DNA of 63,245 bases from Chthoniobacterales bacterium (GTDB lineage: Bacteria; Verrucomicrobiota; Verrucomicrobiia; Chthoniobacterales; UBA6821): positions 1 to 63,245 of the forward strand of contig JAIEQF010000009.1 of the NCBI GenBank assembly GCA_019747895.1, in the 5' to 3' direction. Both the position numbers and the translations under genes were made by a program. Below, piece by piece: positions 8,021 through 15,396 of the stretch (its first letter is position 1; the number at the start of each line of letters is the position of its first letter). A model generated the notes under the pieces. The model saw only the letters and a list, made by a program, of their open reading frames with translations, ran no database searches and was not told the DNA's origin.

Positions 8021-9094
8021 ATGAAAAAAATCCTCCTGCTCCTTCTCAGCATCGTTCCGCTAGGATCTCTTCTTCACGCGCAGACAGCTCCATCAAATAC
8101 TAACGCGATTGTGATTGATATGATTCCTGATCTGAGCGATCCCTCTGCAACGCCTACGTTTTATATTTCGAGACACGCTGTCAGCCCGGAGCAATATTGT
8201 GCTTTTTTAAATGCTGTCGATACTCAGGAAGGACGTCTTTACCATTCTGAGTGGGGCGACATGAGCAGGACAAACTGGAGTCTTCTCACTATTGCTAGGT
8301 CCAACAATGTCCCTCCCTTTAAATACATTCTCTGCAACTACGCCACCTATCGTATATCCACAACGAAAGACCCTGTCACAGGCCTCGATAAGCCGCTCTC
8401 GAATACCGTTGCAAAACGAACTATCATGAAAGGCGTCCCCCTCGATGATGCAGCCCGCTTCTGCAATTGGCTTGCGAAGAACCAACCAACCGGAGATATT
8501 GGCAACGACGCGCTGAACAGTGGGCCATCTTACAATGTAGTAGAAACAAGGGACAGGCAACCTAATGATTCTTTTTATGCAAAAACAATGTATGATCCCA
8601 AATTTCCTAATGGCACCCAACTCAAAAATTCTTACATGAGCGTCAATAGAGTTCCTGGCGCAGCATGGCGCTTGTCAACAGTCAACGAATTTTCAGAAAT
8701 TTTCTCTCCTATCAGCTGGGGATCTTTAGATAGCGACCCTGCACTTTGGTATTGGACCGAAGACTCCTACACACTAGATATGCCTCCTAGCATGTTGTAT
8801 CAATATCATACTCCTTATCCTTGTAATACTGGTGGCTACTATCGCATTAGAAATGGAGGCGCGCCTGCTAATCGTATCAGTTTACCACACGTCTTCCAAA
8901 ACCTCTTTCTACCAGACACCGGCTTCTGTGTTGCCTTTTCTGCAGATGCTCTTCCTCAAAGTGGATTTCGTATTCTCGCTCCTGTAGAAATCTCCCCAAA
9001 CGATCCTTCTTCCAACTCAACAACTCCACCCCCACCTCTACTTCCACCTGTACTTCCACCCCCAGTCGTACTTCCACCAAACATAAACCAATAA
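8021..9094 (+). CDS. Secreted SUMF1/FGE-like protein with Pro-rich tail
   Basis: The ATG at 8021 gives 357 residues with a signal peptide (MKKILLLLLSIVPLGSLLHA). An in-frame upstream ATG at 7886 lies inside the preceding gene and is rejected. The body follows the formylglycine-generating-enzyme-like (SUMF1) layout: FYISRHAVSPEQYCAFLNAV near the start, VPLDDAARFCNWLAKNQP in the middle, AWRLSTVNEFSEIF, and a closing SGFRILAP. Many members bind ligands rather than modify sulfatases, and I cannot see the paired catalytic cysteines with confidence. The last 35 residues are mostly Pro, Leu and Val. Confidence 0.75.
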   Translation: MKKILLLLLSIVPLGSLLHAQTAPSNTNAIVIDMIPDLSDPSATPTFYISRHAVSPEQYCAFLNAVDTQEGRLYHSEWGDMSRTNWSLLTIARSNNVPPFKYILCNYATYRISTTKDPVTGLDKPLSNTVAKRTIMKGVPLDDAARFCNWLAKNQPTGDIGNDALNSGPSYNVVETRDRQPNDSFYAKTMYDPKFPNGTQLKNSYMSVNRVPGAAWRLSTVNEFSEIFSPISWGSLDSDPALWYWTEDSYTLDMPPSMLYQYHTPYPCNTGGYYRIRNGGAPANRISLPHVFQNLFLPDTGFCVAFSADALPQSGFRILAPVEISPNDPSSNSTTPPPPLLPPVLPPPVVLPPNINQ

Positions 9095-9108
9095 ACCAAA
9101 AAATAACC

Positions 9109-9351
9109 ATGAACAAATCAACACTCCGTTTGCTTAGTAACTTCTGTTTCGTCTGCGGCTTCCTCTCGATCCTTGGCTCGATCTTAATTTGGTACTTACT
9201 TTCAGGTAACAGCTCGGTCGATTGGAGCAATGCCGTAGCCTGCGCTCAACGTGCCTATGGAGAGCGCTTCGGCATCTTCATTGGACTCTGGGCCCCCACC
9301 TTTTTTATCCTCTCAAATCGTTTTCACAATTATGCAGAGAAGGCCAATTGA
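9109..9351 (+). CDS. Small two-helix membrane protein
   Basis: The product is 80 residues with two predicted membrane segments (about 9-30 and 54-68) and a short charged C-terminus. It starts 14 bases after the SUMF1-like gene, so it is probably co-transcribed. The family is not recognised. Confidence 0.55.
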   Translation: MNKSTLRLLSNFCFVCGFLSILGSILIWYLLSGNSSVDWSNAVACAQRAYGERFGIFIGLWAPTFFILSNRFHNYAEKAN

Positions 9352-9414
9352 CTTTTTTTTGAAAAAAGTTAGGTTCCAATTTAGCGTCAGTTAACCCAAA
9401 CACATCAAACACCT

Positions 9415-9951
9415 ATGAAAAAACAACTGTTAGCTTCGTTACTCTCATTAATCTTTGTGGCCGGCCTTGCTCCTATGGCAGCAAGCGCTACTACAGACAA
9501 CTCCACAGCATGTTGCTCGGGGTCTAATAATGGCTGTCCAATGGACAAGGGCCCTTGCGCTTACAAAGTTCTTACCAAAGAAGAATGTCAACGCTTCTGC
9601 AAAGCCAAAGCAGCTGCAATCGCAAAAGATCCTTCTCTTGCTAAACCAGAAAACAAATGCAAACTCTGCCGCGCTATTGTCAAAGCAGACCCAAGCATGA
9701 AGCCAATCTGCATGAAGCTGAGAAAAAATTGTCGCAAGATGAAAAAGCAGTGCATGGACAATTGCAATAAAACTTCTTCAACTCAGAGCTCCAGCCAAGA
9801 CAGCTCTGCTCAAAACAGCTCTAGCAGCAGCTCCCAGCAAAGTGCTGACGCTAACGCTAGCTCCTCAGTGAATAGCTCTGTTGCAGCTCAAGGAGTTTCA
9901 GCAAGCGGCACTCAACAATCCAGCAGTAGTTCTGCTACTTCTGCCAACTAA
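9415..9951 (+). CDS. Secreted Cys-rich protein with Ser/Gln-rich tail
   Basis: The product is 178 residues. A Sec signal peptide (about 1-26) is followed by a domain of about 90 residues with 12 cysteines, including a CC pair, several CxxxC spacings and many Lys. The last ~65 residues are almost entirely Ser, Gln, Ala, Asn and Thr and should be disordered. The even cysteine number and export suggest a disulfide-stabilised or metal-binding envelope protein; neither is proven. A strong terminator follows directly. The family is not recognised. Confidence 0.7.
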   Translation: MKKQLLASLLSLIFVAGLAPMAASATTDNSTACCSGSNNGCPMDKGPCAYKVLTKEECQRFCKAKAAAIAKDPSLAKPENKCKLCRAIVKADPSMKPICMKLRKNCRKMKKQCMDNCNKTSSTQSSSQDSSAQNSSSSSSQQSADANASSSVNSSVAAQGVSASGTQQSSSSSATSAN

Positions 9952-9977
9952 TTTAGAAAAAAGCTAATACTTTTTTA

Positions 9978-12065
9978 TTAATTCTTCAAAGCCCGGGATA
10001 ACCTCCCGGGCTTTTTTGTTTTCAAAATTGTCAACGCCCACGGCTCAATAACGACAGGAGCCCCAGCCGAAATCAACTCATGCTGCGGAGGCTCATTTTT
10101 ACTGGGAAAGCCGTTGGGTCCATCAGCATGCCATTGATAATTTTTGGAAGAATAGCTGGTTTTTTCTACAGAAAATTGATTGCCAAGCACCAGTTGATAG
10201 GACTTCGTAGGATTTTTATTAATGCAAAGGAATGTCCACTGATCAGAATTTTGTTGATGGAAAGCATAAGCAGCAAGATCGCGCTGAGAACTTTTTACAG
10301 GAAAAAGTTTTGTTTTTTCTTTCACGCACTCACTCACCATCTGCGCCCCATAAAATGTGGGTAGCGGAATCAAGTGCTCTCCACATTCCAACAACATCAT
10401 CATATTCCCCCAGGAATTATTAATACCACATTCCAAGGTGTTCGGCTCATATCCATACAAGTAAGCTGTCGTTCCTCGCGCTAAGAGAAATTCGGAAGCG
10501 ATCTCTGCATTCAAAAGCGCTGCCTCCATCTTGACTTCTGGCTCTCCTGAAAAAACGGAATACCCATACTCAGTGATGAGGAGCGGCATGCTTTTTGGAA
10601 CACCTCCGCTCCACATCATGTTCATAGCTCGACGCAGGCTCCCAACGTTGCTACGGAGGAGCTCTGGCGCGGGCAGCAAAAGCTCATCAAAAGGATACCA
10701 CTCAAATGTTAAAAATTGAAAATCCTTCTCACGATGATGATGCCGCAGTTGTTTTAAAAAAGGCCTCAGCCAACGCCGATGATCAAAACGATAGGTTGTA
10801 TCCTTTGGCTGACAATCGATCGTTACAAAGCTGAGGCCGCCTAAAACAGGTTGCAGGTTACAGATTGCAGGTTGCAGATTCTGAATTTTTTCTGCAACCT
10901 GCGAATAGAGTTCTCCAAAATCTTTTGGATCGACGTGCTGTCCGTCGGGCTCTTCACCAAGTTCAATGCGTTGGTGTGGTTTTAAATAATTTCGTTTTTT
11001 GAGATAGCTGACAAGCGCAGCAGCATTCTCTGGCGTGTCGTACAAAACCGGCAGCGACCAGAGAATCGGCTGATTATTGCCCAAGCGCGACGTTGCGACA
11101 GCATCAATTCCAGGCTGCTCCGTCTTCTCGTCAAGGTCAGAGGCCCGATGCCACGGATCTGTTGACGAGACGGTCACCATCGTCTGCTTTTGATCAGGTC
11201 GATGAATGACATGATCTTGAAAAATTCCTTCCTTTAAAAACCCAACCTCTACTTCTTGCAACGCATATCCCATGTGATCGCGAGGATCAGTACTTCCAAA
11301 AGGAGCTGTTCCCGATCCCTCAGTCATTAAGATCCTGACATATTGAGCTAAGCGAGGCACCCCTAGATCAAGGAGCGGAGAACCTCCACGACTATCACTA
11401 ATTTTCCCATGAGGAAAATCGTGCCATGCCTTGTTGTGCCCAAAATAAAGATCGCCCCCTGTGGCATATTGAATCTTAAATTTTTTGGCGAAAGGCTCTC
11501 TCCAATGAAGTCGAGCCGCATTGATCAGCACTGGCTTTCCAAAATCAAGCACCACCCACTGAGGATGCTGCTCATCTGATTCTCCCGTGTAATACGATGT
11601 GAGGTAGGGATTACTTTTCCAAAAAGTGTTGGCATTTCCATCATCAAGTCGGGAATAGCCATCATTGTTTGCCTCATCCAGCGTATCGCCCCGACGCGGA
11701 AGCCGATAGCCGTAACTGGCCTCAATAGGCTCTAGCAAGGCAATCGAAGAACTCCAATAGCCTTGGTTATTTTTTTTATCACTCCATGTTCCAACGGGAT
11801 TCCAATGCCACGCCTCGACTCCCAACTCCGTGCGCAGCCGATATGCGAGTGGTTTCAACCCAGCCTGCAGCATTTTCTTCACACTTTTTGAAGAAAGATT
11901 TTTTTTAGCATCTCCTTTTTCATGCCCATCAATAGCGCCCCCCAAGGCCGTTGCGGCATTGGTGATCACGGTGGGATGATCGACGATATTCAGCGTCACC
12001 GGCACTGGCTGCTGCGCAGCAACTAAAGCGGCCACAAAAATGAGAGAAAGAAAACCAACGCACAT
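9978..12065 (-). CDS. Secreted protein with discoidin domain and glycosidase-like domain
   Basis: From ATG 12065 the product is 695 residues with a signal peptide (MCVGFLSLIFVAALVAAQQ). A TTG at 12095 inside an upstream repeat is rejected as start. Residues about 115-265 look like an F5/8 type C (discoidin) carbohydrate-binding domain (DGNANTFWKSNPY, WVVLDFGKPVLINAARLHW, YALQEVEVG). The following half looks like a TIM-barrel glycoside hydrolase, with acidic motifs RIELGEEPDG and LLITEYGYS as candidate acid and nucleophile. The family is uncertain (clan GH-A-like). A heptamer-array repeat at 10847-10902 is translated in frame as QNLQPAICNLQP. The last residues are encoded by the convergent terminator hairpin. 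Confidence 0.75.
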   Translation of the reverse strand: MCVGFLSLIFVAALVAAQQPVPVTLNIVDHPTVITNAATALGGAIDGHEKGDAKKNLSSKSVKKMLQAGLKPLAYRLRTELGVEAWHWNPVGTWSDKKNNQGYWSSSIALLEPIEASYGYRLPRRGDTLDEANNDGYSRLDDGNANTFWKSNPYLTSYYTGESDEQHPQWVVLDFGKPVLINAARLHWREPFAKKFKIQYATGGDLYFGHNKAWHDFPHGKISDSRGGSPLLDLGVPRLAQYVRILMTEGSGTAPFGSTDPRDHMGYALQEVEVGFLKEGIFQDHVIHRPDQKQTMVTVSSTDPWHRASDLDEKTEQPGIDAVATSRLGNNQPILWSLPVLYDTPENAAALVSYLKKRNYLKPHQRIELGEEPDGQHVDPKDFGELYSQVAEKIQNLQPAICNLQPVLGGLSFVTIDCQPKDTTYRFDHRRWLRPFLKQLRHHHREKDFQFLTFEWYPFDELLLPAPELLRSNVGSLRRAMNMMWSGGVPKSMPLLITEYGYSVFSGEPEVKMEAALLNAEIASEFLLARGTTAYLYGYEPNTLECGINNSWGNMMMLLECGEHLIPLPTFYGAQMVSECVKEKTKLFPVKSSQRDLAAYAFHQQNSDQWTFLCINKNPTKSYQLVLGNQFSVEKTSYSSKNYQWHADGPNGFPSKNEPPQHELISAGAPVVIEPWALTILKTKKPGRLSRALKN
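9990..10017 (+). terminator. Rho-independent terminator
   Basis: A perfect 9-bp stem, AGCCCGGGA / TCCCGGGCT, with a 5-base loop is followed by a run of six T. It terminates the plus-strand Cys-rich gene. On the minus strand there is no T run after the hairpin, and the sequence is read as the C-terminus of the convergent gene. Confidence 0.9.
10847..10902. repeat. Heptamer array inside a coding region
   Basis: Repeats of the RGGTTRCA type (plus strand CAGGTTGCAGGTTACAG and onward to 10885) are followed by the opposite-sense TCTGCAACCTGC. This is the same architecture as the intergenic arrays, but it lies within the hydrolase gene and is translated in frame. Confidence 0.8.
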
Positions 12066-12073
12066 AAAAAAAG

Positions 12074-12178
12074 AGAATAGCCACAAAGAACACAAAAAAA
12101 GAATTTTTTATAAAAATTCTAGGGATTAAAAGCCGGTTTTTTTTCTTTGTGTTCTTTGTGTTCTTTGTGGCCATTCTC
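12074..12178. repeat. Inverted repeat of CACAAAGAA words, divergent spacer
   Basis: GAATAGCCACAAAGAACACA at 12074-12093 is mirrored by GTGTTCTTTGTGGCCATTCT near 12158-12177, with an extra TTCTTTGTG copy in the right arm. It fills the divergent spacer between the discoidin protein and nuoH. Related copies lie at 28931-28999, 56758-56864 and 58630-58905. Confidence 0.8.
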
Positions 12179-12259
12179 TTCTTTGCATTACGTTCCTTTG
12201 CGGCCATTCATTTTCTTCTGTTTTGAAATAGAAAATTAGTTTACGCTCTCCTGGATCGT

Positions 12260-13462
12260 ATGGACGACTTTTCCAATTTTATCAGCCACTTTTTTTCACC
12301 GGCCGCTTGGACGTTTCTCAAAACGTTAGGCGAGGGCCTTATGTCTCCTATTGGCTTTCTGATTTGGACGACGCTCCTCAAATCAGCAATCTTGCTGGGC
12401 ATCATCTTGGGGCTTGTCTCCTACACGGTTTATGCGGAACGACGTGTCAGCGCGTTGATTCAAGATCGGCTTGGCCCCAATCGCGTCGGATGGCAAGGGC
12501 TTCTACAGCCGATTGCAGATGCGGTTAAACTTTTGCTGAAAGAAAATTTCACGCCCAAGAACGCCAACTATTTTTATTTTCGTTTGGCTCCGAAGCTCGT
12601 GATGATTCCTCCGATTCTTGTCTTGGGCGTACTTCCTTTCGGCAGTTCGCTTTTTGGCGTACAGATGACCATTGCGAGCATTAACGTCGGCGCCATCTAT
12701 GTCTTGGCGATCTCCTCCATCTCCGTTTATGGAATTGTTCTCGCCGGTTGGGCTTCGAATTCCAAGTATCCCTTTCTCGGCGGCATTCGTTCGACCTCGC
12801 AAATGATTTCGTATGAATTGTCATTGGCCCTTTCGATTGTTCCCATCTTCATGGTAGTCGGTTCGTTAAACCTCAATACCATCGTTCAATATCAAGTAGA
12901 ACAAGGCTGGATGATCGCTCCTTTTTGGCCTCAAGGAATGAGTTGGCATGCGCTTTTCCACCCAGCAGCAGCATGGCAAGCGATCGCAGCCGGAATCAGT
13001 CTGCGCCATCTTTTGCTTTGGATCCCACTGATCATCTCTTTTTTCATTTTCTTTGTTTCGATGTTCGCAGAGACCAATCGTCTTCCTTTTGATCTTCCTG
13101 AGGCAGAACAGGAGCTGATTGGCGGTTATCACACCGAATATTCCTCGATGGGATTTGCGCTCTTTTTTCTCGGAGAGTATACCGCAATGATTTCAGGAGC
13201 TGGTGTCATTACAACGCTGTTCCTTGGCGGATGGAGCCTTCCCTTCATTCCCGATGGCTCTCACGGATGGGTTTGGGGCTTGATCAATATTGGCACTTTT
13301 TTTGCTAAGATCATCGCTCTCCTCTTTGTCTTTATCTGGGTCCGATGGACACTCCCTCGCTTTCGTTATGATCAGCTAATGAGACTCGGTTGGTACTTCT
13401 TTTTTGAACTGGCCGTTGTTAACATTTTCCTGACCGCTTTGATTTTGACTTACGTCAAATAA
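12260..13462 (+). CDS. nuoH: NADH-quinone oxidoreductase subunit H
   Basis: The product is 400 residues with about eight membrane helices. NuoH is the membrane subunit at the junction with the peripheral arm and forms part of the quinone chamber. Visible family motifs are YAERRVSALIQDRLGPNRVG near residue 60, the loop ETNRLPFDLPEAEQELIGGY near 275, and FFLGEYTAMI. At 400 residues it is longer than the usual 320-350; extra length lies around residues 210-245. It opens a nuoHIJKLMN block. Genes for NuoA-G are not in the window, and the gene upstream is divergent and unrelated, so the peripheral-arm genes must lie elsewhere. Confidence 0.95.
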   Translation: MDDFSNFISHFFSPAAWTFLKTLGEGLMSPIGFLIWTTLLKSAILLGIILGLVSYTVYAERRVSALIQDRLGPNRVGWQGLLQPIADAVKLLLKENFTPKNANYFYFRLAPKLVMIPPILVLGVLPFGSSLFGVQMTIASINVGAIYVLAISSISVYGIVLAGWASNSKYPFLGGIRSTSQMISYELSLALSIVPIFMVVGSLNLNTIVQYQVEQGWMIAPFWPQGMSWHALFHPAAAWQAIAAGISLRHLLLWIPLIISFFIFFVSMFAETNRLPFDLPEAEQELIGGYHTEYSSMGFALFFLGEYTAMISGAGVITTLFLGGWSLPFIPDGSHGWVWGLINIGTFFAKIIALLFVFIWVRWTLPRFRYDQLMRLGWYFFFELAVVNIFLTALILTYVK

Positions 13463-13473
13463 TATTCTTTCCC

Positions 13474-14004
13474 ATGGCTTTTATCGTAAATAGAAAAAAA
13501 CTTACTTTTGCTGAAAGGCTCTATCTTCCTGCGATTTTCAGCGGGCTTGCTATTACCTGGAAGCACATGAAGCGCGCGCTTTTTGGTAAAGGGATCATCA
13601 CGATGCAGTATCCGGAAGAAAAATGGGACAAGCATCTCCCCGAGTGGTACCGCGGCGCTCCCACCCTTGTCAAAGATGAAACAGGACGTGAGCGCTGTGT
13701 GGCTTGCCAGCTCTGCGAATTTATCTGCCCGCCGCGCGCGATCACGATTGAACCGATGGAAATTCCTGACGGAAGTCATTGGCGCAAGGTTGAAAAAAAG
13801 CCACGCTCTTTTGATATCGACATGGCTCGTTGTATTTACTGTGGTTTGTGCGAAGAAGTTTGTCCCGAACAAGCTATTTTCTTACGCAAAGATTATTCAG
13901 TCACAGGCCTCTCTCGTGATCAAATGGTTCATCACAAAGACAAGCTCTATGAGATGGGAGGCGTCATGAATGGCCTCGTCATCAAATGGAACGAGAAGAA
14001 GTAA
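13474..14004 (+). CDS. nuoI: NADH-quinone oxidoreductase subunit I
   Basis: The product is 176 residues with two 4Fe-4S ferredoxin motifs, CVACQLCEFICPP and CIYCGLCEEVCPE, which hold clusters N6a and N6b on the electron path to NuoB and quinone. An amphipathic N-terminal helix anchors it to the membrane arm. It begins 11 bases after nuoH and is followed 6 bases later by nuoJ, so co-transcription is near certain. Confidence 0.95.
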   Translation: MAFIVNRKKLTFAERLYLPAIFSGLAITWKHMKRALFGKGIITMQYPEEKWDKHLPEWYRGAPTLVKDETGRERCVACQLCEFICPPRAITIEPMEIPDGSHWRKVEKKPRSFDIDMARCIYCGLCEEVCPEQAIFLRKDYSVTGLSRDQMVHHKDKLYEMGGVMNGLVIKWNEKK

Positions 14005-14010
14005 ATTTTT

Positions 14011-14514
14011 ATGCAACTAACACTTTTTTGGTTTTTTTCACTCTTGATGATTGTCTTCGGCGCTGGCGTTGTGGTTCTCCGCAATCCTGTTGCTTGCGCC
14101 CTCTCGCTGGTTGCATCTTTTCTTGCCTTGGCAGCCCTCTTTGTCACCTTAGATGCTTATTTCATCGCAATCATCCAAGTGCTCGTGACAGCAGGAGCGG
14201 TCATGGTCCTTTTCTTATTTATCATCATGCTACTGAATCTTAAAGCAGAAGAACGTCGCCGCGTTAAGTTAGGGGCAATGCTAGGAGGAGGTTTGATCGT
14301 TGGTTGTTTTTTAGAACTCCTCTCGAGCACTCTTTCCACAAGCCCTCTCTTTTCTCAACCCTTGCCTCCGCTCACAGAGCCGGTTCACAGCGATGTGGCC
14401 ATGATAGGTTTGACTCTATTTCATTCTTTTAATCTTCCCTTCCAAGTCATCGGCGTCCTCCTGCTTGTAGCGACCATCGGCGTTGTTTTACTCAGTCGAC
14501 AAACTTTAAAATAA
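14011..14514 (+). CDS. nuoJ: NADH-quinone oxidoreductase subunit J
   Basis: The product is 167 residues with five membrane helices. The motif VTAGAVMVLFLFIIMLLNL in the third helix region is characteristic of NuoJ, where a pi-bulge helix participates in coupling. The start lies 6 bases after nuoI. A heptamer array follows before nuoK. Confidence 0.93.
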   Translation: MQLTLFWFFSLLMIVFGAGVVVLRNPVACALSLVASFLALAALFVTLDAYFIAIIQVLVTAGAVMVLFLFIIMLLNLKAEERRRVKLGAMLGGGLIVGCFLELLSSTLSTSPLFSQPLPPLTEPVHSDVAMIGLTLFHSFNLPFQVIGVLLLVATIGVVLLSRQTLK

Positions 14515-14522
14515 TTTTCTAG

Positions 14523-14556
14523 CCTGCATCCTGAAATGCTGCAACCTGTAACCTGA
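14523..14556. repeat. Heptamer array (TGYAACC type) before nuoK
   Basis: CCTGCATCCTGAAATGCTGC continues into AACCTGTAACCTG and ends 4 bases before the nuoK start codon. This is a single-arm example: no inverted partner is seen after nuoJ. Confidence 0.7.
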
Positions 14557-14560
14557 TACC

Positions 14561-14878
14561 ATGCTCACTCTCTCTCATTACCTCATGGCCAGCGGAATCC
14601 TTTTTGCGCTTGGGCTCGCAGGCGTGATGCTACGCCGCAACATCATCATCGTCTTCATGTGCCTCGAAATGATGTTGAGCGCCACCAATCTCTCCCTCGT
14701 TGCTTTCTCACGCTATGGTCTTGTTCAAGGTCATGCAAATTACCAAGCACAAATACTTGTCTTTTTTATCATCACGGTGGCTGCTGCTGAAGTCGCAGTT
14801 GGCCTGGCCATCATCGTGGCTCTTTTCCGTGCCAAACAAACTACTCACAGTGAAGATCTGAATAGTTTGAAGTTTTAA
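14561..14878 (+). CDS. nuoK: NADH-quinone oxidoreductase subunit K
   Basis: The product is 105 residues with three membrane helices. The motif [20 protein letters not shown] and the second glutamate in [14 protein letters not shown]-type sequence (seen as [12 protein letters not shown]) are the conserved proton-channel residues of NuoK. Length is typical. The start sits directly after a heptamer array. A toxin-antitoxin pair separates it from nuoL. Confidence 0.95.
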   Translation: MLTLSHYLMASGILFALGLAGVMLRRNIIIVFMCLEMMLSATNLSLVAFSRYGLVQGHANYQAQILVFFIITVAAAEVAVGLAIIVALFRAKQTTHSEDLNSLKF

Positions 14879-14911
14879 TAAGGACTACTTAATCTAAGAA
14901 GAATTAAAACT

Positions 14912-15118
14912 ATGACTGCTGTTCAAGAAATTGCTTTGGCTATCGATCAACTTCCCGAGAAAGATTTTTGGTTTCTTACGAACGCGTTGATTGACATGCG
15001 TGAATTTCATTGGGACCAAAAAATTATAGAAGATGCTTTACCTGGAGGCCCTCTAGACCTCATGGCTCAAAAAGCTCAACAAGAATTTCACCAAGGAAAA
15101 ACATACCCTCTCCCATGA
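14912..15118 (+). CDS. Antitoxin of a small toxin-antitoxin pair
   Basis: The product is 68 residues. The pattern IALAIDQLPEKDFWFLTNAL, then WDQKIIEDALPGGPLDLM and GKTYPLP, is that of short antitoxins paired with RelE/ParE-superfamily toxins; the C-terminal half would wrap the toxin. The stop overlaps the toxin start by four bases (ATGA at 15115-15118), the usual translational coupling of such modules. It is inserted between nuoK and nuoL in the same direction. Confidence 0.75.
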   Translation: MTAVQEIALAIDQLPEKDFWFLTNALIDMREFHWDQKIIEDALPGGPLDLMAQKAQQEFHQGKTYPLP

Positions 15119-15381
15119 TCAGCCACACTACTGCTGACTTTCAATCATGTTATGAAATCCTTTCTTCTCATTTACGTTTGCTAGCACGCAAACAATACCT
15201 CCTTTGGAAATCCAATCCCTTTCACCCTTCGCTACAATTTAAAAAAGTAGGTCCTAAACTCTGGTCATGCCGAGTGAATGCCGCCTGCAGAGCCCTTGCC
15301 ACACCGATTCCAAATGGCTATGTCTGGATTTGGATTGGATCTCACGATAATTACATGAAAATGATTCGTTCCATTTACTAG
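15115..15381 (+). CDS. RelE/ParE-superfamily toxin
   Basis: From ATG 15115 the product is 88 residues. The family pattern is clear: ARKQYLLWKSNPFHPSLQFK, then WSCRVNAACRAL, then YVWIWIGSHDNYMKMI. Toxins of this superfamily are mRNA interferases or gyrase inhibitors; which applies here cannot be read from sequence. A longer in-frame reading from 15010 overlaps the antitoxin and is rejected. Only 15 bases separate it from nuoL, so it sits in the middle of the complex I transcript. Confidence 0.75.
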   Translation: MISHTTADFQSCYEILSSHLRLLARKQYLLWKSNPFHPSLQFKKVGPKLWSCRVNAACRALATPIPNGYVWIWIGSHDNYMKMIRSIY

Positions 15382-15396
15382 CTACTTAACATATCT

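Noticed and set aside
12063-12095. TTG start for the discoidin/hydrolase gene
   Set aside because: It lies in the CACAAAGAA repeat; the ATG at 12065 directly begins a good signal peptide.
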